Positions 10,680 through 22,130 of a stretch of DNA of 64,000 bases are shown piece after piece. A program made the translations under genes and the position numbers. How positions within the stretch are numbered: the stretch's first letter is position 1; each line of letters starts with the position of its first letter. The stretch is from Hyperoodon ampullatus (taxonomy: Eukaryota; Chordata; Mammalia; Artiodactyla; Ziphiidae): assembly GCA_949752795.1 (NCBI GenBank), contig OX457075.1, positions 7,058,001 to 7,122,000 of the forward strand, in the 5' to 3' direction. The notes under the pieces were generated by a model. The model worked only from the letters and a program-made list of their open reading frames with translations. It searched no databases and was not told the DNA's origin.

Positions 10680-13317
10680 GACAGCCCCCACCAGCCACCA
10701 TCAAGGATGAGGGCCCTGCCAGAACTCTCCTTCCCTCCCCAGCCAGTTCATCCACTGCTGAGATGCCAGTGATGTCAGATGTGCTGCCACGGTCAGGATG
10801 ACTAACTAGTCACCGTGGAAAGGAAATTGCATATACACGTGTGGGAAACGCTTCAGGCTCCAGCTGGCTCCCCCGGTGGGGGGAGGAGGGTGAGCTCCAA
10901 GAGGAAGGAACTAAAGGGGAGAGATGCTCCCCCATTAAATTTTTTATAAAAATGCAAGTAGAAGAGAATTTTGCCCCAAGGAGCAGCTGGAGCAGAACGG
11001 GATCCTAAGTCTTCATTTTGGAGGCAGCTCCCTCAGTGGCTGGTGATTTTTCTTCTGGAAGGTAAAGTGTTTGCAGTCCCTGTTCCAAGAACTTGGACCC
11101 CAAGTCCTTTTTTTTTTTTTTTTTCTCCCAGACTTTGGCTTTGGTCGAATAGGCAATGCTGGAATCCTTTCTGCAGGAGAGCGGACCCAGTTGCACTCTT
11201 GGCCACGCTTCCTTGGCCCTGGCTCCAGTTTGGGGGGAAAGGGAGAGAGCTGGGGGACGGATGGAGTGGAGAACACACAAGGGGATGACAGGAAGGATGG
11301 ACCGCTCTTCCCAACAGCCCCTGGAAGGAAGGACAGGAAGGAGAGTCCTGGCAAAACAGCTAATCCCCTGCCTCTGCTTTCTCGCTCAGCATCCTCAGGC
11401 CTGAACTTCTTGCCCTCGTCTGACTCTAGGGGAGAAAGAGGTGGAGGAGCTGCGGACGAACATGTTTCCAAGACCCGCTCCACCAAAACACAAGCCACCG
11501 ATCTGGAAAACACAGCCCCTGGCTCACCACAGCCGCACCTGCCTCCGCCCACACAAGTGAGGCGACTCCATTTGTGTCTCCAGGATGTGGTCCACATCCA
11601 ACCCTGACGTCCAAGGAAAGAGGACCGGGAGCTGCAGTTGGCTGGAGGATGTCTACGCTCAGTGCTTTGGCCTTCTCTGCCCCAAAGCAGCAGGAGAATC
11701 TCGGAAGAGTCAAACTAGAGGTCCCGGTTACTATTTTCAGAAGATGCTCAAGGAACTCTCTTCTTCCATCTCAAAACCTCTCCACCCAATCACCAGGAAG
11801 GCCACAAGGTCAAAAGCGGCCTTTTGGTTCATACTCCGCCCCTTCTTCCCTCTCACTGAGCACCAAGAATAACTTCCTGCTGGGGGTGAGGTGGGTAAAA
11901 ACAGATTTAATTACAGTTTCTGTTTCTGACCTCACTCCCCCACCCCAGGGGCCGCCATGCTGCCCTGCCTGGCTGTGGTGTCAATGAAAGGGCACCAGCC
12001 TGGCTGACACCACCGCAGGCCAAGACGCCACCCAGAGAGAGCCTGGGAGCTGGAGGGTCATCTATCTCCAAGGCCAAGCTCACTCGTTCTCACGGCAATC
12101 CCTGAGCAATCTCTGGTAATACCAGAACATTTGGTCCTGGGGTATCTTCTTCAGATGCCTAAGGCAGGATGGAAGGGGCTTCTAAGTCTTTGAAAGAGAG
12201 GGTAGTTTTCCCCTGGATATCTCTAGGCCAGCACTGTCTTCTCCTCCAGTTCCCAAATCTCACCCCTTACCCCCCTACCCGCACCCTGACCGCAGCCTTG
12301 CTGCTCTGTGGCAGTCCATCAGGACTGCTTCCTGCTGAGTGCTTTCTCACACGCAGTTCTCAGCAGCATGAAATGGGGCCTCGTATTGTGTGGCCTGCCC
12401 TCCATTGTTGACAAGCCCGGGTAACACACCTCTCTGGATTCTCCACCCTCACCTCCGGCTTCCAATGGAAAATTTTTAAAAGTCCAGGATTCCCCAGGCA
12501 AACATTTTGCAAGTCGTGCTCTGCCCATGGCCAGCCCTTAGCTATCCTCTTAAACTCTGACAAGCAGGTGAAGAGGGCCCTTCTCCCCACAAAGCCCCCC
12601 TAAACTCCTTACAGTTTGAACCTGGTCATGAGATGTTTCTGAAAAATGAAGGCTGATCCAGGAGGGGCTTCTGTGGTGCTGTGTGAAAGCTGTTTTTCTG
12701 ATTTGGGACCTCACCCACTGGGATTCCGTTAACAGCCTTTGTTGTCCAAGAATGTGAGTTAGGAATCCCTCCAGGAGGTAGGAGGGGTGATTAAAACGAA
12801 GAAGAGAATAAAAGCTTTTAGACATGGTCCCTCCGTGCCAAGAACCGCTCCGGAGGCTTACAAGTGCTCGCAGGCCCATCAAAGGGAAGCCGGGGCCGAT
12901 AACGCTGTTTGTTGACTCGGTGAAATACTACATCTCAGGGTTATTGCCATTGAAAACATCTCCTCTATCTGGGATCTTTTCTACACCAAGCACACAATTG
13001 CTTCATTCATCTCCTCAGAGGAATCTGTCACCAAATCCATAAGCTGCCTCTGCCAGCAGGCGGGTTGGGACACCCACCTGCCCAGCCTCCGCCCACTGGG
13101 ATGAGACAAGGATGCGGTTAATAAACCCCAGATTCTCTCCCACCCTGCGGGCAGCACACGCCTCCCTCCCCCGACCTAGCGCAGCCCGCCTCACCGTCAG
13201 AAAGAACCAAAGCAAGGGCAGAGGGATGGGAGCGGGAATTTGGTCTCACTCAGTGTTCAGGGAGCTTCACATACACATACGATGTACTCCTCTGCCCAAG
13301 AAAGGAAATCTAACCTC
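10680..13317. other. Non-genic, SINE-poor sequence
   Basis: A 2.6 kb stretch with no young insertion. Overlapping open frames at 11.01-11.6 kb on both strands (178 and 194 codons) resemble no family and each crosses a poly(T) tract. A segment near 12880-13030 looks unusually ordered and could be a conserved non-coding element. Confidence 0.4.
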
Positions 13318-13465
13318 ACAGTGTGCCTTCTATGTGCCAGACATATGCTATGTCACACGACTGAGCTTTATAGCGACCCAGTGAGGCTGGTCTTTCATGG
13401 AGGAAAAAGTTGCCCAAGGTCACAGTAGCAAGAGTAGGACTCAAACTCCCACCCCTGATGGGAAG
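13318..13465 (+). repeat. MIR SINE
   Basis: cttctatgtgccagacatat, cagtgaggctgg, ttgcccaaggtcacag and aggactcaaactcccacc occur in MIR order. Confidence 0.85.
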
Positions 13466-13599
13466 GATGTGGGCAAACCATTGCGAATCTGAGCTCTGTG
13501 TCACCTGCCTCTTTACCGAGGGTAGCAATGGTACCTCTGCACCCCACCTCTCAGCCCTGTGCAGAGGGGAATCGCGCGTAAGTCTAAGTGCCCTGTAAC

Positions 13600-13690
13600 C
13601 TGGAAAGCACTGGCCAGATGTCAACGGACTGTGACTTCCTCGAGGGCGGCAGGGTGTCCTGCTTCATCTCCGTGTCCTGGTACCCAGGTC
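13600..13690 (+). repeat. L2 3' fragment
   Basis: actgtgacttcctcgagggc, agggtgtcctgcttcatctc and gtgtcctgg match the L2 3' region. Confidence 0.6.
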
Positions 13691-14640
13691 ACCTTCTATG
13701 GATGTCGGGGTGGGATGAAGCAGTGCCCACATCACGGGCCATGGGGAGCAGGGAGAGACCTCCCCATGGTGCGGTGGGGTGTAGAGATAGATTGGGGCTG
13801 GAGGGGTGTCAGGGGAGCCAGGCTTCACGTGGCGGACCACCCCGAGGGAAGATTAAGCACGTGCTCTGGTCTGGGAGTGGGAAGCGGGTCAGGGGACCCT
13901 CCCCCGCTCCACAAGGCTAGTCAGTCAGATCAGCAAAATCTGCTGAGGTCTTACAGGGAGAGCCACTTGACCCTGTCAGAAGAGGGGAGAGCTGAACCGA
14001 TGCCCAAAGCACTCTCACTCTGACGGGACAGTGGGGCAGGCAGAGGGGTGATGCCTGCCTGATGCCACCTTAAAGGAGCCCTGCAGCTCCTAACAGAAAG
14101 GCAGCCCCTGCTGCCCGGGTTTGACTCATCTACGAGCAAAAAGCAGCTGCTCTGGGCAGGTTTTAGCTGGGGGGAGGGGCGTCCCCACAGACCCAGGTCG
14201 GCCTTGTAGGGAGGAGGCTCCTGCCAGAGACACCAACATCACCATCACCTCACACCTCTGGGGTCCCCTCTGCCCCCTGTGAGAGAGGCTGGATCCCCAG
14301 GGCTCTTCTCTGTACCTGTGAGTGCACTGACTGCTTTCTGAGTTTTGTTGCTGGCCCTGCGGTCCTGTCTCTTCCTCGTGGAACCGAGGGCGGGGCCCTT
14401 ATGCCTCCTGTGTCCTCTCAGCAGCTCCCACGGGGCCCCGCCTGGCGAGTGTGCATCACGGACAGCCGTGAAGATGAAGGTGGGTTCAGGTGAGAAGGGG
14501 ATGAACGCAGAGGAAGGTCGGAATGGCCCGCTTATCCCATCGCCCCCTACCCTGCCCGCCCACCCCAGGCCCTCCCCCCCACCACGACATGGCCCCCCGG
14601 GGTGCCAGGCACATTTCAGGCCTGCCCCCCTCTTCCCAGG
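13691..14640. other. GC-rich non-genic sequence
   Basis: No repeat recognised. Open frames occur on both strands together and are compositional. Confidence 0.4.
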
Positions 14641-14644
14641 TCCC

Positions 14645-15010
14645 CAGGTCAGCCGTGTGTGAGCCCGAGCGCCGCCTCCCCGCCCCGGCAGGAAGCGCTG
14701 CCGCGGCTTCACCGCATCTGCATCACGGCCATAATTGAGCCTCGCTCTCTGGAGTGATTTGTGTGTCGAAAATACGCCCAGGCTGTGAAGGAAGGCGGTA
14801 GGAAGCTCAGTCTCCTGTTTTCCTGCTCAACCAGAGGGAGACGAAATGTACTACCACGGGCTCCCCAGTCTGCAAAACCGCGTCTGATTTCAGAGGAGAT
14901 TTGTAACAGGCATCAGCGCGGGCCAGTGCTGGGGCGGCCGGGCTCCCGGCGCTCCCTCCCGCCCGGCCTCCTCCTCCTCCTCCGCAGCTGGGGCTTAACC
15001 TGCGGGGGAC
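14645..15010. promoter_or_regulatory. CpG-rich patch, candidate regulatory element
   Basis: Two CpG clusters (14655-14735 and 14915-14990) flank an AT-richer block around 14725-14800 (ccataattgagcctcgctc, gtcgaaaatacgccc). In the middle of a SINE-free interval. No TATA box, start codon context or exon is evident, so this is a candidate enhancer or small CpG island only. Confidence 0.35.
14966..14984. repeat. (TCC)n short microsatellite
   Basis: Five to six CTC/TCC units inside the CpG-rich patch. Confidence 0.9.
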
Positions 15011-16009
15011 CTGAGGACCAGGTGCCTGACAAGCCCTGGTGTTCAAGAGTAGCTGCTCCGGCTCCTTCCCAGGAGAATCTGGGGGGAATTTTCCACTGCC
15101 CGGTTCAATGGAGCTCTCACCTGCCCTGACTGGTCACAGTGAGGAGAGCAGGAAGGTGGGGAGCCCGCACGGAAGCGCCCCCCCCACCCGCCACATCCTG
15201 CAGCATCCGTGCGCGTCCCGAGTAGGTTTTGTTTGTTTCCCCTGGGCCCCAGTCCCCCCTCACTATCCCCTGGCCCTGGAACGCCGGGGTGTGTGAAGGT
15301 GCTGTCGGTGGGAACCAGGCACCCTCTGGATAAGAACGAGAGGGTCAAGGAGCGGGTTTCAGGGAGCGGGGACAAAAGCCAGTGTGAGTCGCCTCCCTCG
15401 CTAAGACACCCGGCGTGGGTGGATGCTCCCTTCCTCTCTCCCTCCCAGCCTCCCTGCCTCCCTGCCCCTGCTCCCCCGCCTCCCCGGAACCGCTCCCACC
15501 CCCAGCCCTGAGCCGCTGATGCCCTCTGGGTTCTGTTTTCATTCCAGGCTGTGGATCCGGTCGTGGGAAGCAGGTAGGAAACCATGATTCTGGAGGTTAA
15601 ATGAAGAATTATATTTAGTGCTCACAGAAAGCCAAATATTGGGTTAGCAGCCAGAAAAGGAGAGGGAAAAAACCCAAAGCAAACAGCAGAGGAAAGAAAT
15701 TCCGACCAGACAAGGTCGCTATTCATTCTTCCAGTCCCAGGTGCAGGGGCCTGCAGGGGTGAGACCCGCTGAAAGTAAGCAGCCCGTCCTGTGTTTGTGG
15801 CTACGGACAAACGCGTGGACCCCAGACTTTGATGAGCCCCCAAACTCTGATCCCTTACTGCCTGTCCCCGTGGGACCCAGGGACCCTCAGCCCTGCCCGC
15901 AAAGATTGTCCATATCTCCCCGGGCAGTGGTACCCCAAGCTCACTGTGTGGACCCCAAAGCCCTTTGGGAGCCAGGGGTGGTGGGGTGAGGAGGCGGAGA
16001 GCAAAGTGA
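15011..16009. other. GC-rich non-genic sequence
   Basis: No repeat recognised. A 180-codon minus-strand frame (15043-15585) is low-complexity Gly/Arg/Ser-rich and unlike any family I know. Confidence 0.4.
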
Positions 16010-16110
16010 AATGTCCCTGGTTTGACCTCGAATGAGTGATTTAACCTCCCTGAGCCTCACATGTGGAATGTAGGGTTGGATTATGGTTTCACAGCTCCTA
16101 ACATTCTATT
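16010..16110 (-). repeat. MIR-like fragment
   Basis: tgatttaacctccctgagcc followed by an atgtggaatg analogue of the MIR antisense segment. Partial. Confidence 0.5.
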
Positions 16111-16261
16111 ATTTTGTTTCTGCCTAAAATAAATAATAAGAGTAAGAGCGGGAACGAGACCGTGACAGCAGCAGTACCTATCTGCTTCCATCAGAGCTTA
16201 GGGGGAGGCCCAGACATAACGTGCTGTGTTTCAGCCTATATCCCCCACACCCGCTGGGGAA

Positions 16262-16282
16262 CCTAACCCTAACCCTAACCCC
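16262..16282. repeat. Short interstitial telomere-like (CCCTAA)n
   Basis: Three perfect units, cctaaccctaaccctaaccc. Vertebrate telomere motif in the C-rich orientation. Confidence 0.9.
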
Positions 16283-16289
16283 GGACTTC

Positions 16290-17362
16290 GACCCTCCGCA
16301 GAGTGAACTCTGAGATCTGAGCTGACTCCGCTGGACTCCAGTGATGTTTCTGGAACCTGCTCGGACTGCTGTTAAGTCAGATAACAGCCTGGGCTGGGGG
16401 AGGACTGGAGGTTCCGGAAGAGGTTGAGAGTAGGTGGGAGAGCAAAGGGACCGAAGGAGGAGCCATCGCAGGCCCCGCCCAGCCCCCTCCCCCAAGCCAG
16501 CATCTTCTGCGGGATCACGGGAGAAGGCAGTTTATCCTGCTAACTCCAAGGCTCATTTGTATCCAGCCTCTGGATTTTCTAATTATCTTCCCCTCCTATG
16601 GATTTCTCCCGCGGGGGAGACCTACGGTAGGAGGCTGGATCCCAGGTAATGAAGGACCTTTAAAAGCAAAGTTGCTAGTCAGGGGGCAAAGGACTGAATT
16701 CTGACCAACCAGAAAGGAAAGACTGCTCCTAAGTCCATCTGTTTGTCTCTATGTGTCTCTATTTATTTCTCAAATGCTTGACTCTCTCTGCCTCCCATGC
16801 CTTGGCTTTCTCTAAGGGGCCCAAGCTTCTGGCAGAATCCAGGCACCCACACAACCTGTGGGCAGGAAACACCAGCCTGAGGACTAGCGTTTCCTGTACA
16901 CTGATGAACGCTCACTCCAAAGAGCTCAGCCTGAGGGCAGACCTGTCTACTAGCTCATCCCCCACCCATCCCCATCCTCCCAGGTTTCAGCCCTCATCAG
17001 CAGGGACTCAGAAACGGGTGTCTGTCTGGTGAGTCAGGACCAGAACCTCGGGAGAGGACACACAGAGCCACCCACTGACAAAATTGTGAAATAAAATGAA
17101 TTCCCACAAACCTGCCCTTTCTTTCGCATGCCTTAAGCTCAGCAAATTACACCACCTTCCACCAGTCTCCCAGAAACTAAAAGTCATCCTTGCCATCCAT
17201 CCAATCCGCCACCTCCTATTTATCTCCCAAATTTACCTCTGAAATCTCACCAGCCCCACTACAATGGTATTGGGAGGATAAAGGGACAAAAGAGTATCTG
17301 CATGTGTTGAGAAGGAAGGGAGAGAGCCCTAAAGCCTTATTGTCCATGGAGGGAAGTCTATC
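16290..17362. other. Non-genic sequence
   Basis: No recognised repeat or gene; the last SINE-poor kilobase before the L1-rich region. Confidence 0.4.
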
Positions 17363-17379
17363 AATAATACCTAGAGCTG

Positions 17380-17592
17380 GGCTTCCCTGGTGGCACAGTG
17401 GTTGAGAGTCCGCCTGCCGATGCAGGGGACACGGGTTCGTGGCCCGGTCCGGGAAGATCCCATGTGCCGCGGAGAGGCTGGGCCCGTGCGCCATGGCCGC
17501 TGAGGCTGTGCGTCCGAAGCCTGTGCTCCGCAACGGGAGAGACCGCAACAGTGAGAGGCCCGCGAACCGCAAAAAAAAATAATAATAATAAT
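17380..17592 (+). mobile_element. CHR-type young SINE, perfect 17-bp TSD
   Basis: Full-length copy whose tail has become (AAT)n. The TSD aataatacctagagctg is identical at 17363-17379 and 17593-17609, which implies a recent insertion. Confidence 0.98.
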
Positions 17593-17839
17593 AATAATAC
17601 CTAGAGCTGAAAAATAAAGAGACAGGAATAGAAGTATATTATTTAGCGATATAGAGATAAACGCCAAAAAAATCAGAAGAGTTGAAAAACGTTGCCTCTG
17701 GAGAAGGGGAAAGGAGAGGCAGGGAGTAGGGGTCCACCGTTTTTCATAACAAGTCTTACAGAGCTACTTAGGTTTTTCGTTTATAGGTATGTATGATTTC
17801 AAGCAAAGATGAGCTAAAAAAAAAAAAAAAAAAAAGATA

Positions 17840-18275
17840 AGAGCAGAAGTTACCAAAACAAAAAACCAAAGAAACAACAGAAAGGATCAATGTAAAATGC
17901 TGGTCCTTGAAAGAAAATTCTAAACCAGACAAATTTCTAGCACACCTGACCATTAAAAAAGAAAGAAAGAAAGATCCACTAACAAACAAAATTAGGAATA
18001 AAAAATGTACAGTCTCCACCTACACAGAAAATTTTCAAATACAGTGAATGACTTTGTGTATTTGAAAACTCAGATGAAATGGATAATTTTCTAAAAATAA
18101 ATAAATTACCAAAGTTGGTGCAAAAATAACTAGAAAGCTATTAAAAATTTTAAATTGATAATCAGAGGTCTCTCACCCTAAAAGATATCTGGCTCAGATG
18201 GTTTTAGAAGCTCATTTTCTTAAACTTTAAGGCACAAGTAAATTCTTAAACAAATGTCATGCTCCCAAATCCTTC
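17840..18275 (+). mobile_element. Old L1 ORF2 fragment
   Basis: Words aattaggaataaaaaatgta, gaaaactcagatgaaatgga and taattttctaaaaataaata match the ORF2 stretch between endonuclease and reverse transcriptase. Many stops. A long A run at 17817-17835 precedes it. Confidence 0.7.
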
Positions 18276-18279
18276 TGAT

Positions 18280-18416
18280 AAAATTTTTGCAGGACACAGG
18301 ATCACCCACCTATAAGCTACGTTTCCCAGCCTCCCTTACAACTAGGCGTGGCCATATGACTAAATTCCCACCTTTAATTATGAGCAGAAGTGGTTGGCTA
18401 CTTCTCCACCACTTGC
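18280..18416 (+). repeat. Ancient repeat, 5' part (split by MLT1 LTR)
   Basis: cacccacctataagctacgt, ctcccttacaactaggcgtg and gccatatgactaaattccc resemble an old mammalian repeat that continues at 18805-19080 (ttattttccccttcccattg, acttccatcttatttaagc). Class not assigned. Confidence 0.45.
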
Positions 18417-18798
18417 CGTGTTAGTTCCCTAGGGCTGCTGTGACAAAGTACCACAAACTGGGTGACTTAAGCAACAGAAATTTATTCTCTCACAGTAGAA
18501 GGAAGCTAGAAGTCCGAGATCAAGGAGTCGTTGCAGTTGGTTCCTTCTGAGGGTTATGAGGGAAAATCTGTTCCATCCCTCTCTCCTAACTTCTGATAGT
18601 TTACTGGAAATCTGTGGTATCCCTTGGCCAATCTCTGTCTGCATGTTTGCATGGCATTCTCCCTGTATCACTTCATCTCAACTGCAACCCCTTTATTAGT
18701 TTGCTCAATTATATCTGCAATGACACTGGTTCCAAATAAGGTCACATTTTGAAGTACTGAGGGTTAGAACGTCAACATATGAATTTGAGGAACACAAT
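18417..18798 (-). mobile_element. MLT1-type (ERVL-MaLR) LTR
   Basis: Reverse complement of the MLT1 LTR: ccctagggctgctgtgacaa, agtaccacaaactgggtgac, aacagaaatttattctctca and caaataaggtcacattttga. Flanked by acttgc at 18411-18416 and 18799-18804, a plausible TSD. LTR only; no internal or coding sequence. Confidence 0.85.
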
Positions 18799-18804
18799 AC
18801 TTGC

Positions 18805-19080
18805 TTAAAAGGAAATCGCTTGTCCTCCAGTTTCTTATTTTCCCCTTCCCATTGGCTGGAGCAAAGACACAGAACTGAACCACCTTTGATCATGTAGATG
18901 AAGACAGATACCTTAGGAGATGACAGAAACATAAAATGGAAAACCCCTGGGTCTCCACATGCCTACACGGAGGAGATCTGGACCATTCATTTCCAGACTG
19001 TGAGTGAGAAAGAGACTTCCATCTTATTTAAGCAACTGTACTTGGGTGGCTTTTTTGTCATAGGAGCTTAGCTTTTACCC
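18805..19080 (+). repeat. Ancient repeat, 3' part after the MLT1 LTR
   Basis: Continues the element seen at 18280-18416; reading across the LTR restores a colinear match to the recalled consensus. Ends with aagcaactgtacttgggtgg. Confidence 0.45.
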
Positions 19081-19084
19081 CAAC

Positions 19085-19430
19085 AAATACAGCTACTCAA
19101 CTTACTTTATAAGAATCTTAACTTTAATACCAAAACCCAATAAGCACAGAATAAACAGAAAAAATGTAGAAGCGTATCACTTATAATCATAGATGCAGAT
19201 AAAGAAATGCTAGCAAATTAAATTCTAGGAAATATACATTAAAAATAAAGCATGACCTAGTGTGTTTGTCTCAGTAATTCAAAAATGGAATAGTTCAACA
19301 GAAAATCTATTAAGGTTTGCTAATTTAACAGATTAAAAGAGAAAAAACCCACTTAATTCGCACAATAGATTCTGAAAAAATATTTACTGAAGTTCAACAC
19401 TCATACAGTTGGGTACACAAACAAAGTGCA
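19085..19430 (+). mobile_element. Old L1 ORF2 fragment
   Basis: atgctagcaaattaaattct, aaatctattaaggtttgcta and ttaattcgcacaatagattc are reverse-transcriptase-region words of an old L1. No open frame. Confidence 0.65.
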
Positions 19431-19990
19431 TAGTTAATGATGGGAAGGATTTCTTGTTAAATTTGTTTGGTAATAGCACTACAGTTATTTTTCTTTTTTA
19501 AAGAATTCTTATCTTTTAGGGATAGACACTAAAATGTTTACAGATAGCATGGTGTAATATCTGACATTTGTTTCAAATGACACAGAATGGGGAGAAGTTA
19601 GCAGAGTACGGATAAAACAAGATTGACCATGTGCCAACAGTTACTGAGGCTGTGTAATGAGTAGACAGAGGTTTATTATACTAGTCTGTGTGTCTTTTTT
19701 ATTTTTTATTTTTTTGCGGTACGCGGGCCTCTCACCGTTGTGGCCTCTCCCATTGCGGAGCAACAGGCTCCGGACACGCAGGCTCAGTGGCCATGGCTCA
19801 TGGGCCCAGCTGCTCTGCGGCATGTGGGATCTTCCCGGACCGGGACACGAACCCGTATCCCCTGCATTGGCAAGTGGACTCTCAACCACTGCGCCACCAG
19901 GGAAGCCCCAGTCTGTGTGTCTTTATATGTTTAATTTTCCTATAACGAAGAGTTAAGAACATTCAAACTCATTCATGACTTTAAAAGAAA
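19431..19990 (+). mobile_element. L1 3' UTR-like fragment, split by a SINE
   Basis: ttatcttttagggatagaca, acaagattgaccatgtgcc and ggtttattatactagtct, then atatgtttaattttcctata after the SINE, follow a recalled L1 3' end. The interval 19698-19909 is a later SINE. Confidence 0.55.
19698..19909 (-). mobile_element. CHR-type young SINE, 15-bp TSD
   Basis: Full-length minus-strand copy with a T-rich tail at its left end. The TSD agtctgtgtgtcttt is identical at 19683-19697 and 19910-19924. One extra base lies in the hairpin region (gcggagcaacaggctccgg). Confidence 0.97.
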
Positions 19991-21160
19991 GTAGGAACAG
20001 AAGTCAATGTCCTTAACCTGACAAAAGTCATCTATCAAACTTAGAGGAAAAATCACCTTTGTAGGGAAACTTAAAAGCATTGCCATTAAGTTCAAGAACT
20101 AGACAAAGATGCCTGTTGTTGCTGCTTCCACCCAACTACTGGAGGTCCTAGCCTATGCAAGAAAAGAAAGAAGAGAAAGAAGATATATAAGTATTGGGGG
20201 TTGAGGGAAGAGACAAAACTATCCCTATGTACAGATAATATGATAGTATATAGAAAATCCAAAAAAACCTGACAAACTATTAAAACTAATAGTAGAGCTC
20301 AGCAAGGAAATCTAATTTTTAAAAAACATGATATTCACAGTAACAACAAAAATGATCCGGTATCCAGGAATACTTCTAATAAAAGATTTGTTTTCTGAAG
20401 AAAATTATAAAACATTATTAAAAACCTAAGAGGAGACTTGAATAAATGGATAGGTATATCATGTTTATGGAGAGGAGGACTGACTCTTGTAAAGATATCA
20501 ATTATCCCCAAATTAATATATTAATTCAATGCAATGCCAATCAAAATCCCAACCAGATTTTTCTTGTAACTTGACAATCGTATCCTAAAATTCGTGTGAA
20601 AGATCAAGTGTCAAGAAAAGCTAAACAATTTTGAAAAGCAAGGTGAGAGACCTTCTTCTAAATCCATAATAGTTATTTCAATAAGATTACTGAGTAGGAA
20701 TAGACAATCAGACCAATGAAATAGAATAAAGAGCCCAGAAACCCACATATCTTTGGAAATTTGATATATGACAGAGGAGATATCCCTAAACATCAGTAGC
20801 GAAAGAATGAATTATTTGGTAAATGGTACTAGGGCACTGGTTACTCACCTGGAAAAAAAATTAGATGTCTACTTCACAGCATATAGAACACATAAATTCC
20901 AGGCGTTCAAAAGACATAAATATAAAAAAGGAAAGTTTTTAATTTTCAGAAGAAAATGTAAGAGGAAACAAGAAAATACAGTAGGATACCTTTATGACCT
21001 CAGTATTGAAAAGGAGTACTTAAATAAAACATAAAAGCCTGACCCATAAAGGAAATGATTGATAAATCTGACTATAATAAGATGTAAAGCTTCATTAAAG
21101 AAGAGAAAACCTCTAAAAATTTAAAGACCGGGACTAGGAAAAGATATGTGCAACACACAC
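19991..21160 (+). mobile_element. Old L1 ORF2 (reverse transcriptase to C-terminal part), broken
   Basis: gaggtcctagcctatgcaag, gtacagataatatgatagta, aattcaatgcaatgccaatc and atatgacagaggagatatc follow ORF2 order. Multiple stops and frameshifts. Older than the L1 segments at 22.0-24.6 kb by its divergence from the consensus I recall. Confidence 0.75.
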
Positions 21161-21172
21161 AATAAGAGTTTA

Positions 21173-21305
21173 GGGAATTCCCTGGTGGTCCAGTGGTTAG
21201 GACTCGCATTTTCACTGCTGAGGGCAATCCCTGGCAGGGAACTGAGATCCCACAAGCTGCGTGGTGTGGCCAAAAAAAAAACAAAGAAAGAAAGAAAGAA
21301 AAAGA
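21173..21305 (+). mobile_element. Bov-tA-like short tRNA SINE with TSD
   Basis: ggaattccctggtggtccag, the short body and gcgtggtgtggcc, then an A-rich tail with AAAG units. The TSD is aagagttta at 21164-21172 and 21306-21314. Confidence 0.9.
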
Positions 21306-21314
21306 AAGAGTTTA

Positions 21315-21365
21315 ATAAACTAACACAACATTGTAAATTAACTATACTTCAATTTTTAAAAAATA
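21315..21365 (+). mobile_element. L1 3' terminal fragment
   Basis: aacattgtaaattaactata and acttcaattttt match the extreme 3' end of the younger L1 seen at 5.2 and 22.6 kb. Confidence 0.55.
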
Positions 21366-21429
21366 GTTTAATATCAGTATTTTATCCATACTTTATAAGG
21401 ACCTCTTAAAGATCAGTTTAAGAGAGGTT

Positions 21430-22004
21430 CCATTTCCAGTGGATGGAGTAAGCATGCCCTGCCTGCCTCCGCCATTGAATGCAACTCTAAATCCCACACA
21501 GATTGTGTGGGGCAGTTAGCTCTCCAAGGACACTGAAAAGTAAGTGGTAATAGGCTGATGGGAGAAGGATGCCAGAATTCAGAGTTCTACCGAGTCAGTG
21601 GTGAGGGTACCTATTTTTCCCCTTTGATATCACCTGCCCTGAAGGAAACCCGAAACCCAGAAGCACATACTAGATGAGGACAGGAACCCTTTTCCTGGTC
21701 TGTAGAAGGGGAAAGGGATCAGAAAGGGTTCAGTATTTTTGTTGTTGCTGTTCCCTTGTTTAGCTCTCTCCCACTCCAATCGCCAGGTATTACCAAAGTG
21801 AAGGCATGATATTGGCAAGTGCCAAAGCCCCGAGGGACACAGAGGAGCGGTGGTCTCCAGAGTGGGGGGCAAATTTGCTGTTTGTTACTCTCTGATTTGA
21901 ATGACTGAAGATTTCTCATCAGATACCATAGAGGCCAGAAGGAGGAGGAACAACAGTTTTCAAGTGCTAAAAGGAAAAAAACTGAGCCACGAATTCTATA
22001 TCCA
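21430..22004 (+). mobile_element. L1 5' region ('L1-C', left part)
   Basis: agatttctcatcagatacca, taga ggccagaaggagg and ccacgaattctatatcca are words of the 5' region of old L1M elements. The match continues at 24562 after a younger L1 insertion. Confidence 0.6.
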
Positions 22005-22130
22005 ATCCAACACAATGCTTATCAAAGTTCCAACTGTGTTTTTTGTCAGAAATAGACAAGCCGACCCTAAAATTCATACAGAATTACAAGGGACCTTTAA
22101 TAGCCAAATCAATTTTGAAAAAGAGGAAAA

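Noticed and set aside
11013..11607. Overlapping frames of 178 and 194 codons on opposite strands
   Set aside because: Both cross a poly(T)/poly(A) tract, share the same DNA and resemble no family; GC-rich sequence gives such frames by chance.
15043..15585. 180-codon minus-strand frame
   Set aside because: Low-complexity Gly/Arg/Ser-rich product from GC-rich DNA, no domain, no splice context.
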